64,000 nucleotides of DNA from Atherinomorus stipes (taxonomy: Eukaryota > Chordata > Actinopteri > Atheriniformes > Atherinidae): positions 1 through 64,000 of the forward strand of contig JALJCO010003416.1 in the NCBI GenBank assembly GCA_023101725.1, read 5' to 3'. Positions within the stretch are counted from its first letter, which is position 1. Each line of letters starts with the position of its first letter. Positions 21,213-34,010 of the stretch are shown piece by piece. Under the pieces are notes generated by a model. That model was not told the origin of the DNA and ran no database searches. It saw only the letters and a list, made by a program, of their open reading frames with translations. Position numbers and translations under genes: made by a program.

Positions 21213-24120
21213 GGTTAGAAAATTGAAACGACTTGAGTAGGTTTAAAATAGATCATCGCTAGGAAGGAAATACATTCATTTTACTATGATAGCCATTTTT
21301 TTGCAGTGAGTGCCACAATTTTGATTATTTATTGAAATGGATCAAAATTACATCATGGTCTCGAGCATCACAATCAAAGAGAGGATTGACGATCCCCCCT
21401 GCCATTTACATACATCAGGGAGGTGTGCATGTATACATGTGTTTTCATGGTACCGGAGGTACCGGACATGCAAGTGGTGTTCATCTGTCAGGTGAAACTG
21501 TTCTTTGAAGATGGCTCAGAGTCCAACGGGGGCAGCTGCTGTGCCTCACCTCAGTGAAAAAATAAGAACAAGGAGCCTTATATGGAAGTGTTTCCTATTC
21601 ATTTAGGACTGGTGCGCTGCCATTCCTGAATTCCAGCCGCTGGCCCTCATGTGCTACGTGTCAGATATCCCCGCATCACTGTATGCAAGTGAGCACGTGA
21701 GCTGCTGAGGTTGAAACAAAATCACATCGTACATGGGCCTGATGTGAATCGGATATAAGGCATTGAAGATCATTCGTTAAACTTTATAAATGGTATTTTT
21801 GCACAGTGATCCATCACCTTAAGGTCAGTGAATCAATCAGACATAACTGCTTTCAGTGGGTTTGCTCGCATGTGTGTGCTGTTATCTCTTGTCCTAATTA
21901 CTCATTGCATTTGTTGAAACTTTGTTCATTATAAACATTAAAAAAAAGGTTTACATCTCTGGCTGCTGGCATTTTCAATGCTGATGAAAAGCATTGAGCA
22001 CAATATTGCTTGTTTCTTTCAAACACTTGAAGACGTCATGCCATTCCAGACCTATTTTATTCTTGTTTCTATATTTTCAAATTTATTTGTTCATGTTTGT
22101 TGAAAAAAAATTAATAAAACCAATGCCTGTAGACTAAAGCAGTCTGAAATTGGCATAAGAAAAAGAGAAGAAAATAAAACCAGAATTGAGTTGAATCATG
22201 ACCCTAAAATTGAACATCGAATCAAATCGAGGATTTGGCCATAACATCTAGTTTATCTCACAACCACTAATGGTTACATATTCTTTGAACATAGTTGCAG
22301 GTCATTTTGCCTGCATGAACAGGTGATAGAATCATATATGAGAGGGAAATGATGACCTGTGAGAAAACATATTGTTGGAAGTTCACATACAAAAGACATG
22401 AAATACCTTGTTTTGCTTGTAATCTCTCTCCTGAAGAATCAAACTTTGAATAAAACATGAACACTGACTACAGTATAAGAAGTGCTTGATAATTAAAATA
22501 ATTATGAACTTAACCCTTATAAGTCAAGTTTTAGTGCTCTGGATGTGAAAAACACAGACATGGCAAAGGAACTATTCACTGTGAGATGTCACAGAGGTGG
22601 TCTAAAAGTTTAATCCACTGCTGGATAATGAGAGGAAAAAGTGCAAATGGGAGTCTGCAGTCATGCCGAGGTAAATGGCATGTGTGTGTGTGTGTGCATT
22701 TGAAAGAGAGAGTTACGGAGGGAGAGGATCCCACCATTACAGGAAGTGTATCAACGGTACAGCTGGTGAACCTCTGGGTTGCCGGCAGAAACTCCAATCA
22801 GACCAGCTGAAGCCTTCCTACGTCCTGATGTGAGTCCAGATTAAACCCCCAGGAGTGACCTCAGCTGCCACTGAAATGAATTACACACATCTATGCATCA
22901 CACACACACACACACCCACACCCACACACAGACCTGGCTGCTAATTACTCTCCACATTGAAGTGACAGACCCAAACACACAGGGTTGAGTTTCCAGGACT
23001 TTATACTGATTTTTAAGATGGACTGTAACCTCATCAGTCACTTCCACTTACCATTACGTTCATTCATACATAGAAAACTTTCAAACTTAATATATTTACT
23101 ATTTACTTTGTGTCTCCTAAAATGAACAAAATTCATAAAATGTGACTGTGTAAAAGATTTATGTCCTTGCAAAATGGGAAACATGCACACACACATCCAC
23201 CCACACGTGAAGGTGTTAATTAAACAATGTGACAGGTGATGTCACTTTTCCGTGCCAACTCTGACTGAATACCCATCCTGATGCCCACTGTGTCAACCAG
23301 CTGCCATGTCTCCTCCACACACACACACACACGCACACACGCACACACACCCAAACCATTGCCAATTGATGATGGTGAGGGAATCGATCTTAGCAGGCTC
23401 CAAGTTCTGCATTTGTGGCCGGAGCATGTAGCAGTTGGTGTCCTGTATCAGCAGCTGCAGGCTGGTTTCAGGTATTTCTTCACTGAGCAGAGAGCATGGG
23501 ACGATTTCACTCTTTTCCAACCGTCTTTGGCAGAAGTTTGATTCTATCCACCTCTTGCTGGAGAGGTTCCCCTGATGTTATTGGTTAAAATCTGCCTGTG
23601 AGAGACAGATGGTTCATCCACTCACCTGCCAAGAATTTCTTTGAAAGCACCTGCCCTTTTCCAAACACTATCCAGCGACAACCTCCCAGATGGTTTTGTG
23701 CAACAAACCATCTGGTGTGTTAGGTTAGCATTTGTGCAGGACTCCCAGGCTTTTAAACAATTTATTTCCTTTGGTTTACTCTGCCACTTTCTAGGAAGTA
23801 TGAGCATCAGCCTTGAGGGAAAGGTTTGTTACATATTCACTTTTTTACCCTTTGGTTGCTTGCCTCAGAAAAGGCCAGTACTTTTTAAAAACTGATGTCA
23901 AGAGGACAAGTTAAAGTTCTTATTACCTCAAGCTTACGAGGACCATTTTCTTGTGATAATGGGATACGTTTTTAAATTATCTCGAGAAAATGAATGTTTT
24001 TTTGTGATAAAGTTTGTTTTTTGAGACAATGAGATGATTAAGTAATAATATTTAGAATCGGAACAAGAATTACATGTACATGTTGGGAGTTCTGATGTAT
24101 TGTAGCCTGAGCGGCAGGTA
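21213..24120. other. no gene seen; short microsatellites
   Basis: Mostly single-copy-looking. (GT)n at about 22680-22697, (CA)n at 22899-22930 and 23316-23351. About 22190-22240 ('GAATCAAATCGAGG') may be a hAT scrap. About 23970-24040 has TTATCTCGAG/GAGATAA-type sequence like 26530-26625. Confidence 0.45.
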
Positions 24121-24124
24121 AACA

Positions 24125-24712
24125 ATGTGCGATGAATCGGCGGATGCCTAGTTGACAGCTGGATTGGTGCAGCATCTGCAGTGTTGCAAACTCTGCAACG
24201 GTCTGTCGTGGTGAAGCAGGAGCTGAGCAAGAAGGCAAAACTCTCAATTTACTGGTCAATCTACATTCCTACTCTCACCTATGGTCACAAGCTGTGGGCA
24301 GTTACCAAAAGAATGACATTGTGAATCCAAGCGATGGAAATGACTTTCCTCTGCAGGGTGGTGGGGCTTTCTCTTAGAAAAGCGGTAAGAAGCTCAGTCA
24401 TTTGGGATGGACTCAGAGTAGAGTCGCTGCTCCTCCCCATTGAGAGGAGCCAGATGAGGTGGCTTGGACATCTGATTAGGATGCCTCCTGGATACCTCCC
24501 TGGTGAGGCGTTCTGGGCTTCCCAGCAACCCAGGGAAGACCCGGGACATGCTGGAGGGACTACATGTGTCGGCTGGCCTGAGAACGCCTGGCCATCCCCC
24601 CTAAGATGAGCTGGAAAATTTGGCTAGGGAGAGGGAAGTCAGGGCTTCCGTGGCTGCTGCCCCCATGATCTGAGCCTGAATGAGCAGCAAGAAGAAGGAT
24701 GGATGTCATAAC
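24125..24712 (+). pseudogene. Rex3/RTE-like LINE 3' end
   Basis: The plus strand encodes 'KAKLSIYWSIYIPTLTYGHK', 'MTFLCRVVGLSLRKAVRSS' and 'SQMRWLGHLIRMPPGYLPGE', the C-terminal region of the same LINE family as the minus-strand copy at 9801-13468. A stop interrupts the frame near 24320. It ends in AGAAGGATGGATG, matching a GATG-type tail. 5'-truncated before the catalytic box. Confidence 0.82.
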
Positions 24713-25129
24713 AATTAATATGTTGTTCTTAATTAAATTGATTGAGGGCTACAAGTCATGCTGTGCACGTGTGTGTGTTTGTAATTCTGGTATGTCTTAG
24801 AAATTTGACTTCAAGAAGTAAAATCAGATTGGGTTGAACAATGATGGATGTTCCTCCATCTGACATTTTCAGCTTACATCCTTTGCTGGTTTGACTGTAC
24901 TGGGAGAATCTCGTACAGCACAGCTTCTGTACTGGGTTCCCCTTTGGACCCAGTTGAGGTGGTGGGAGGAAGATGATATCTAAGTTCTCAGCACTGCAGA
25001 CCTCCTTCAGCAACAGACTGGATCACAAGTGTTTTATCATAAGTCCCTGATTCCTGCAGCAGTCAGACTGGAAACCAGCACTGCTCCCAGTACAGCACAA
25101 TCCAACAAACACACTTAATAAAAGATCAT
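24713..25129. other. no gene seen
   Basis: AT-rich sequence. About 25025-25105 on the plus strand reads like 'SLIPAAVRLETSTAP', perhaps a fragment of another LINE or a chance match; not supported enough to call. Confidence 0.3.
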
Positions 25130-25137
25130 TTAATTTT

Positions 25138-26393
25138 TAGAGATGTCTGATATTGTCAGCCTACCGATATTATCGACTGATATCAGCATTAAAATATGAT
25201 ATCAGAAAATATCTGTATAATTTTTTTCACACTGATGTTGCTACAAAAACCTAGATCAAGATTTCGTAACAGAACAAGGAGATCTCGCGAGATTTTGCTC
25301 CATTAGCATTGGTTTAGCAAGAAGAAAAGTTACTGTCATTCTGGAAGATTTTCATATCCAAGCATTTCTTTTAGAGTCATGTAATGGAAATTAGCTTTGT
25401 TATAATCCTGCATATTTACACTTTCTATATACATTAAAGTCGTTATAGAAGATGTTTCTTTCAACAATTTTTGCAATATACGATAAAAGTGGGTCCACTA
25501 CCCGATACACGATGACTAATTAAAAGCTTTAAATATATAAATATTACTATACATCAACTGTGAAAGTAATGGGGCTGAAAAAGATCCCCCAATCATCTCT
25601 GCATTCCTTCACTTGATCATTTGTCTACTGGGTCGTCAATCACTTTTACTGCCCTGGTAAGAACGGGTAATAGGCGAGACTGACCAATGAGAGTGATTGA
25701 TTGGCGGAAGTAAAGCTGCAACCCGGAAGCTGCACGCACTCGTCTGATGCTTACAGCAGGTCGCTAACATCATTCTGCTAGCAGTTAGCGACAGACAGCG
25801 ACATTTCGTTTACTTTCGTTTGTGACGTGATACCTGCTGTCTGCTAAACACCGGAGTGGTTATTCTGTGGCCGGAAGATGGAGCTGTGAATCTAGCAGGT
25901 TGGTCTAGCGCATTAGCACTATTGAAAAACTCGCGAACAGTCTGTGCTTTCTGAAATGAGGAAACATCTTCTATAGCGCCTTTAATATGCACTGTCCCAT
26001 TTTAAATAAATAAACTCAAACTCAGTGGGACTACGGTGCAGCTGCTGCTGCTACAGACTGACTTGCTTTGAAGCTGGTTATAACATGTCTGGTTTTAAGC
26101 TGTTGGTTAAGTTACCAAGTTGTAAGAAACACTTAGCCACATGTTGGCTAATACCTGCTAGTATCTCATATTTGGCAGCCAGATGTCCACAATGAACTCC
26201 TCAGGCTGAGTTAAGGCTATTTTGGGATCTTTGCTCTCAGAGCAGAGTTGTACTGTATTGCTCAAAATATTAGAGATGCAACCTAACAGTTGTCTGCATA
26301 TATCGGTATTGGTTGACATCAGATATCAGAGATTAAGATTAAGAATTAGACAATATCGGATATCGGTAAAAAAGCCAATATCCAACATCCCTA
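25138..26393. mobile_element. hAT transposon, non-autonomous
   Basis: 1256 bp. TSDs TTAATTTT (25130-25137) and TTAATTAT (26394-26401), 7 of 8. Ends TAGAGATGTCTGATATTG and, on the complement, TAGGGATGTTGGATATTGGC, with ACCGATAT motifs just inside both. This is a common fish hAT terminal type. No transposase. Confidence 0.82.
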
Positions 26394-26429
26394 TTAATTA
26401 TTTCACATATCTAGGAGTCTAAATTCTGG

Positions 26430-26530
26430 CTGAGCGTGAATGTGAGCCTGAGGGAGTGTTTGTCTCTCTGTGTTGGTCTTGTGATGGACAAGTAGGTGCT
26501 GGAATGGATCCAACCTCCCTGCACTGGAAT
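26430..26530 (+). repeat. SINE-like repeat fragment
   Basis: 'GTGTTTGTCTCTCTGTGTTG' followed by 'CTTGTGATGGACAAGTAGG' resembles the front part of the repeat seen at 3957-4085 and 63158-63300. It is decayed and lacks the GATG tail. Confidence 0.4.
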
Positions 26531-28248
26531 AATCCGTTATCTCGAGAAGACATCATGAGATAATGATGAGATAAATTATCCCATTAAGTTATCGTGAGAA
26601 TACTTATACATGAGATAACTATGGTTGGAAAAAAAAACAAAACATGCAAGCACGACTGCTTTTGGTTTCCGTGATTATTCAAAAATGATGTAGATGCACA
26701 ATGACTTTCCTTCTGCTTGACTTCCTTGTTTAACTGCTGTCAACCTCAAAAATCATGTCTGCTTGTTACATGTTGATACTCGTCTTTCACAACCCCTGCC
26801 TTGAAATTTGCTGGTTTTCTAATTTTCAGGTGTCAGTGATTGTGTGTGTGTGTTGTATGCATTTGGGAACACAATCACGCATAGATTTGTGCCTCTCCAT
26901 GTTAATAAAGCCTACAGATATAGCTGTCAGCTTGCTGTGTTTATACAGGCTCAAGGCCAAATGCTCGAATATCCTCCCTGACTTGCTGTCTCAATCCATC
27001 GACATCTTTCCATCTGTCTTTCGCTCTTCATCCCTTTCCATCCACATCTGCTTCTCTAGCCTAAGTTTCCTGCAGTAAGTGCATCCGGTCATCTGTTGAA
27101 GTATCTCTCTTTTTCTGTCCATTTCCATTGTGAAATGAATGCCAAAATTCTTCTTATTACAGGATTTTCAGTTTTTCTTTTAATAGAGAGGATTGGGTGG
27201 GGAAAGAAACAGAAATCCACCTGCAGACATTTTTTGCACATTTAATTATTTTCAACAGCACTCACAGAGCAGGTGCTATGTTTTTGCACTCAGCTGTTGC
27301 TTGCAAATGTAAGGAAGCAGTGGTGACATTGTAGCTGCAGGAAAAAGGCAGTAGCAAATAGAAAACACAATTTTCTGTGATTGCACTGCTGTTTGGTTGT
27401 TAAGCCGGAGAAATAGGCCATCTCTCATTTAAACATGTGGTCTACCCTGCAAAGCGGAAAACTGAAAGAGCTATTTCTTTTTTATTCTGACTTACCACAA
27501 AAAACTGTCTATTTGCACTTCAAATATTCTCAATAACATATATTTTGACCACACCTTTGCTGCCCCTGTATGTTTAATTGTTGACTGCACTGAGCCAACG
27601 CAACAAAAAACAAGAATATGGGCTGCTAAATTGCGGTTTTTCCTGCGAAAGCTTTGTCGACACTCTTATTAAACGATCTAGAGCCCCATTAAAATAAACA
27701 GGATTGGAAATTAAGGTGCCTTTGCTAGAGGAAAAAAAAAATGTTATTTGCTTAAGATGTTGGGTCAGTGAATCAGTTTTATAAGAAAGGAAATATCATT
27801 ACAATACTAATTGGCTAAATATAAACTTTTCCTCTGGCAAAGCAAATGCTTTTGGTAATGGTACTTAATCATTATTTAATCTGAGATCATGGGAGGTGCA
27901 GAGCCCTGGAAATATCCCTGTTGGTAATCAGAGTGGCTCTCTGACTGATTGACTTGAGACTAAGGCTAAAAAGCATTTTGGTGGATCTGGGTAAATGTCA
28001 GGTGTAGAAATTGATACAGTGGAGCTTTTTAGTGCTGGGGTAGAGAACTGTGCACTCTAAAGGTCAATCCACATTAAGAACACTTTTAGAAGTAGTTTTT
28101 GACATCTGTCATTATCCTTGACCATCTCACAAAACAGACGCCTGCAAGTCTACACCCAAAGACAAATATTACCATAATAATTTTTTATGCTTTAAGTTCT
28201 TTCTTTGATCTTTTTACTGAAAACTCTTATCTAACTCATCTTGTTCTT
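26531..28248. other. no gene seen
   Basis: About 26530-26625 contains several TTATCTCGAGA/GAGATAA pieces, a self-complementary repeat. The rest looks single-copy. A plus-strand open stretch at 26755-27078 has no recognisable domain. Confidence 0.4.
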
Positions 28249-28438
28249 TATTGTAAAAACTCAAATTCTCAACAAGTATATTTGTCTAATTTCTAGTCAA
28301 AATATAAGACATAATCACTTAAACAGAAACATTTCAGTGAAATATAAAGTAGGAACTTGTTTTAAGACAATGCATGTAAAAATGTCTTATTTCAAAAAAT
28401 CTTCTCAAGAAAATTTTACTTGTTCTATTGGCAGATCT

Positions 28439-28567
<129 letters not shown>

Positions 28568-28699
28568 TGCTTGTAATAAGCAAAAATAAATAAATAATAG
28601 ATAAAAACCTGCCAATAGAAAAACTGAAAATTTTTGGATAGACTAAGATGCCTCGAAATAAGACATATTTAAGATGCATTATCTTAAAACAAGTTCCTA

Positions 28700-29175
28700 C
28701 AGTCATCCTTAAAACGATTCATACCCCACAATTAAAGAAGAAAAATCAGCTGTCAGTGAATTAAGTTAAAATTAACAATAACATTTCTATGAAAATCATG
28801 ACATTGGTTTTGATTTGTGGTTCCAAAGTAAAATTAAAAACAAACTTACAAAAAATAAAACAAGGAAACAAGCATGATGGGGTTCCAAATCTAAAATTTT
28901 GTTGAGCAACACTTTGAGACAATCACTGCAATCAGGTGTTTTCTCTAATCTTCAAAAAGACTTCTACACCTCTTGTCAGGTATTTTGGTCCACTGTTCAT
29001 GGGAAAGGTGTGCTAAAGCGATGACTGACTGATGACTGACAATTCAAAATCAATACTTTAATTGACTAAATTATAATTTTGTAAATTTTTATTTATTATT
29101 AGTTTCTTGTTTTTTAAATTACTGTTGTGAATTTTCTTTAATTCAAAGCTATGAATAATTTTGAGGACCGTACTG
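28700..29175. mobile_element. Tc1/mariner-like MITE nested in the MITE arm
   Basis: 476 bp flanked by TA (28698-28699, 29176-29177). Ends CAGTCATCCTTAAAACGATT and, on the complement, CAGTACGGTCCTCAAAATTA; both go on to TTCATA. 'TTTTGGTCCACTGTTC' inside recalls fish Tc1 5' sequence. The host MITE arm reads on across it. No transposase. Confidence 0.75.
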
Positions 29176-29288
29176 TATATCTCACTGGACTGGTTGTATT
29201 TAGGTAATTATGCCTTATATTGAGTGTGATAAAATATTGTGACTAAAAATTAGACAAATATACTTTTTTTTAATTAGTTTTTGCAGTG

Positions 29289-32200
29289 TATGATCATTTT
29301 TTGCTAGTGTCTGATCAAAAAGACCATTAGATTCATACACAAACACTTTGTTTCTTGCAGTTCTACTTAAATGGAAGCAATTTTCATCCAGTAGCCCTGT
29401 ACAGTTTGAGGACTGCTCTCCTTTCTGCTTTTGACACACAGCTGGTTTTGATGGGAGGAATGGAAGTTTGAATCACTGTGGTCTGAATCAACATTTCACT
29501 TGTGTTGCTTTTAATATGGACTAGAGGATGGTGACATAGGTGACATTAAATGAAGTGTTGATGTGGACATAAAAACAAAAAAGACTAATAAAGTGAAAAT
29601 TCCCACAACCAAAGATGTGTTTCAGCACCTGGCGATCAAAGAAAACACATCTTTGAAAACTGCTTGTTAGTGTGTAACTGTTTCTACTAAAGGGAAAAAA
29701 AGAAAAGTGGTTCACATATAGACTAAGAGCCGCTGTTTAAATGTGTGAATGTAATAGTAAATATGGCTCCTATACTGTCAAAATGCGGAGTCTTGAGTTG
29801 TCAACATGATAAGAGGAAAAAAGTCCATTTACCATTTAATCAGAGCCTGACTTCATATACAACTGAATAACACGTAACTACGTGGTTACCTGGTGTTCAG
29901 GCTTTTTCATTTAGAGAATGGATAATGGAGTGCATTTACATTTATAAACAGAGGAGACAAGGTGACAGAAAAAGCAGATTATGCAGCAAATTGGATTATG
30001 TGCATTGTACATGCATCAGCTGTCAGCTCTAAAATACATGCTGACATGCAGGTCAGTGACTATGATCTCAACCTTTTACTACATTTTGAAATTTCTTGAA
30101 AAATATTTGCATTAACACCAGCTATTTCCTTAAGAGCAGGAATTTTTTTTAGCCATATGAAGTAATGCCAGTTTCAGCTTTAGATAGGAAATTAAATGAT
30201 AGTTTACCTGGAGGCATGTCCTGGATGTACCCGAAAATGTTATGATGTTTAACATTTTAATCCAATTACAATGCTATAATTGCAACAAACTTCCCCTGCT
30301 TCATAAATTTAGTGTGTAAATGTTAAAAAATGAAGCAAAATCATTATTATTATTTTAGTAGTCACTTGAGAACTTGTGACATGATTCCTGCTGCTCTGTT
30401 GAGGGTTTTACCCTTTTTTCATCCACTGATTAGGTTTGACGTCATGCGGCTGCACAGACTTATTTCACTGAAAAGGCTTTAACAGAGCAGGTTACTGTAT
30501 AAAACTAACAAGATATGTTAATTATGGCGCTTCTTATTTGTCTTTCTTGAACCTTTGTTATGCAATAGTTGATGCTGCTGATGTAAAAAAAACAACAGAT
30601 TTTTGTTGGCTCCACCAGCACACTGAACCTTCAGCTCAGTCTTCTTAACCTTTATTTGACACCAGAGGATGAGGACTCTTCACCAACAAAGTATGTCTTC
30701 ACCTGCTCTGTGTCTGACTTTATCTATTATTGTCTGACAAACTCCATATAAGCTTTAACCTTCTTGCGTCCCTCTGCTTTCTTCCATATTCTCCATTTGT
30801 GTCTCTGTGGACTTGTCCCCGTCTATTTCTTCTTTGTATTTCATACTGTACAGTTTTCCCTCGATCGTCTTGCCACATCTCTCTTTTCTATCACCCCGTC
30901 CTCATTTTTACTGCCTGTCCTTCTGTGGCTGTCCCTCTCTGTTTTTCAATTTCACTCCCTCACTTCTTCGCTCGCTGTGTAAATCCCCTCTTATCCACTC
31001 CCAGTAACAACTCACCACATCCAGCTCTCTTGTTCTGTCACTATGGATATTTGTTCTAGATTAACCTGTCACGCTCCCTTCCACTTCTCCACTCTCTTGC
31101 TTTTTTTCGCACATATTTCATTCTTCTTTTTCATTCTTTCTTCCCCTCTCCTCTACCTCCTTCATTTATTGTTTTTACTCTTACTTTTGCCGTGCCAGCT
31201 CTCTCCTTCCCCTGGAGAAATGCAACATCAGATTAAAGGGCATCACAGCAACTAGTCCAATGAAATATAAATGTCTGTCCCTCTCTTCCTCATATCTCCC
31301 TCCACCTCTCTCCCATTTGCACAGAAAAAGAGAAAGAGGGACCCTGATGAGCCACCAACCGCCAGCCAATTCCCAGGGATGACACGCGTGTTTGTGCCGC
31401 ACCGATTGCCGTTTGCTTTTCATCTGAGGGGTAGATTGAGCTCTTGACCCACTCCTCCTCCTTTCTTTCATTTTCCTTCTCTCTACAGCTTTCCCCTCCT
31501 GTTTGTCACAAAAGTCTGGAGATGGATTTCAGTAAGAGTAAGACAAGTTTTCTACATTATTTTCTCAGAATTCGCTCATGTTTTTTGTGAAAATTTTCCA
31601 TCTTTTTCCTTCCCAGCACACGTTCAACATGCCGTCTGCAAATCTGCACAAGCTTAATAGGACTATTCCACGTCAATTTAGTCACATTTCAAAACGTTTT
31701 CACTTCATTTTCATTTGCATTGAAGCACAAGAAATCTGCATAATGCATATGATTTTGTAAACTCCAAATATTAAAGCTCTGGGGGACTCATTTATCAGGT
31801 TAGAGACACTTTTACACTAGGAGTGGCTCAAATTACACAGCATGTTTCGGGTTTAAAACAGGCAAAGTATCATTTTGCTTATGGGGAGAGATGTGTATTT
31901 GGTCTATCAACTCCTGTTGAATTTGGAAACATTCATAGACAAGATGTTATGCTTTTATTTTTCATCCAAACTTTACTGACATTAGAATTCCACAATGTAA
32001 CTTTCTGATCTCAAAAATGATGTTTTCTTTTTTTAATCAAATTTTGATGGTCTTAGTGACATTTCTAATGTGCATTAATGGAGCCATTGTTGCCCAGCAG
32101 CATACTGAGGTTGAGAAACCGCACTTCACAGCGTTTTTCCTGGGATGCTCTGTCACTTTACAGCAGCATTTAGCAACTAGATATCAGCACTTTGGCCAGT

Positions 32201-32290
32201 TTGTATGCACCTCATGGCTGATTTAGCAAAAAAAAAAAAAAATGCAAAAGGATATAAGAAGAAGAGAGGGGAAGAGAATGTATAAACATA
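29289..32290. other. no gene seen; pyrimidine-rich zone
   Basis: Largely single-copy-looking. About 30760-31210 is markedly T/C-rich, giving long but meaningless open frames. The Kyte-Doolittle-like hydrophobic runs there come from TTT/CTT codons. An A run lies at 32228-32243. Confidence 0.45.
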
Positions 32291-32291
32291 G

Positions 32292-33221
32292 CCTACGTTT
32301 ACATGCTATCAAAATTCGGGTTAAGGTCAATATTCCGGTTTCTGAAAGATTAGGAATAACCCATTTACATGCGTGAGCAGACAGCGTTACTCCTGTATAC
32401 ATGATCACTGCAATCAACTGGAATATTCTGACCCAAACTGCGACGCACAGAAAATATCATGATGATGGGGGATAATGAAGCATCCGGAGCCACTATGGTC
32501 AAGCCTGCCAAGTTTCAGAATTCCAGCCAAAATAACGCCGGTTGGCTTGGCCGCGGATCCGGGAGAGGCGGTTGGCTTGACGGCAGTCCTTTGCTGGTGC
32601 TGCTGTGCTGGTACTGACCCACCAGCAATACTTGATGGGTCATAGAAGGAGAGAACGTGTGGTGGAAATGGAGCTCGGAGCTGAAACTGTGCACATTCGC
32701 GCTTCCCGTTTCCACCAGAGTCCCCCGGACACTCAAGATGAAGGTGTGCAGTCAGGACTGGAGGGAACGGTTGTAATGATGAAGTTAACTGACTCCTGCT
32801 AGAGTCAGTGAATTTTTCCTGTCACGTCTTTATCAAACTTTGCCAGATGAGTGATGGAGCCCCGCAAAGTAACTGTTTGCACACCAGCTCCTCTCGGGAT
32901 GTATGTTGCCATGGTGATATATAAACTAGCAAGTACTGTCTGATCGCTGCTATAAATACTCACTATAGTTTACTCAAAAGACCAAGAATCCTTGCAAATA
33001 GAACATGCACAGACCACAAATATTCCTTTTAATGGAGATATTCTGATACGCGTTTACATGACCAAATATTCCGGTTAGAAAAAGAGTAACTCAGGGGTAA
33101 TATTCAGGTTTTTAAAAACGTTTTTGCTAGTGTTTACATGGCCGTGCGGAACCGGGTTATTGCTAATATTCCAGTTATGAAAGGGTTAAGAAAGAGTTAT
33201 TGGCTGCATGTAAACGCAGTG
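32292..33221 (+). mobile_element. 'GTTTACATG' element, copy 1
   Basis: Ends CGTTTACATGC and, on the complement, CGTTTACATGCAGCC. It matches, over its whole length, the inverted copy at about 58082-58985 (for example TTTGGGTTA/TTCGGGTTA, 'CAATATTCCGGTT', 'CAGCTCCTCTCGGGATG' and 'TAGTTTACTCAAAAGA'). The interior is GC-richer. No transposase; superfamily not settled. Confidence 0.72.
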
Positions 33222-33690
33222 ATAGACTGTTTAATATTCTGGACAAACCTTCCATTCATGTGACCCGTTTGTTTTAGAAGAGCTGAAATGAAGAAAGCTG
33301 GGCAGTTGCCACCGTCACCATCTTAGCCGCGTTGTGTGTGTCATCATTCCTGGAAAATACAAAAATAAGCAACGAGAGGGGGCTGTGAGCAAGGGGGTGA
33401 GTAATTGACAGCCAAAAAACTCTGAGCTAAGAGCTAACCGAGCTAACACTGAACTAATGGGAGCTAATGCAGATAAGCGGGCTAAAGCTAAGGAATGCTG
33501 TTAGCTGGCTTAAAACCGCTGTTGTGCTACTTTGCTACGTACAGACTGAGGCCTCCGGGGAGCATGCAGAGAGGAAACCACTAGCCATTTAAGCATAAAC
33601 ATCTGTGTGTTTATGCTATACCTGTAAGGACAATGCCCTATTTATAAAAAAAAAAAAAAAGAAAATAAAGGATTCACAAGCACTTTCAAA
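33222..33690. other. no gene seen; GCTAA-rich patch
   Basis: About 33420-33520 is rich in GAGCTAA/GCTAAC words. An A run of 15 is at about 33646-33660. No coding sequence recognised. Confidence 0.4.
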
Positions 33691-33699
33691 AAGTGATAC

Positions 33700-34010
33700 G
33701 TGTGTTGCATTGTTATTTCTGTATAAACCTTTTAGATTCTTGCCTATTTAGACTGATAAGTGCATATTTTCATTGCATCATCATATTTGCGGGAAGTTAC
33801 TTCCCCACAAACATAATAGATCTCTTCAAACGTAACAGTTATTACAGTGCATTTGCGGGAAATCACCTGTTGGATTTGTAGCAGGCAGCGGCTGTTACAT
33901 TCGTGGAATATGCACGTTTGCAGGATTATTATATTAAAAGCTGTATATTTTGTTACATTTGCAGGCGTTATTACATTGGCGGGTGTGACAGCGTCTAACT
34001 GAGAAAATCT
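33700..34010. repeat. degenerate 'GTTATTACATTTGCGGG' repeat
   Basis: Units related to TTACATTTGCGGG recur at about 33785, 33840-33862, 33893-33910, 33950-33970 and 33965-33990, in varied spacing. This looks like a short-unit interspersed repeat or decayed tandem array. No inverted-repeat ends seen. Confidence 0.5.

Noticed and set aside
22680..23351. CA/GT dinucleotide runs as a CRISPR-like array
   Set aside because: Simple microsatellites without repeat-spacer structure; the sequence is eukaryotic.
30730..31255. Overlapping plus-strand frames of 60-109 codons, hydrophobic
   Set aside because: The region is T/C-rich in all frames; three overlapping frames are equally open, and no motif is seen.
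32605..32802. A small protein gene in the GTTTACATG element
   Set aside because: The related copy has a diverged, differently bounded frame; there is no recognisable domain, so I record it only as an observation.
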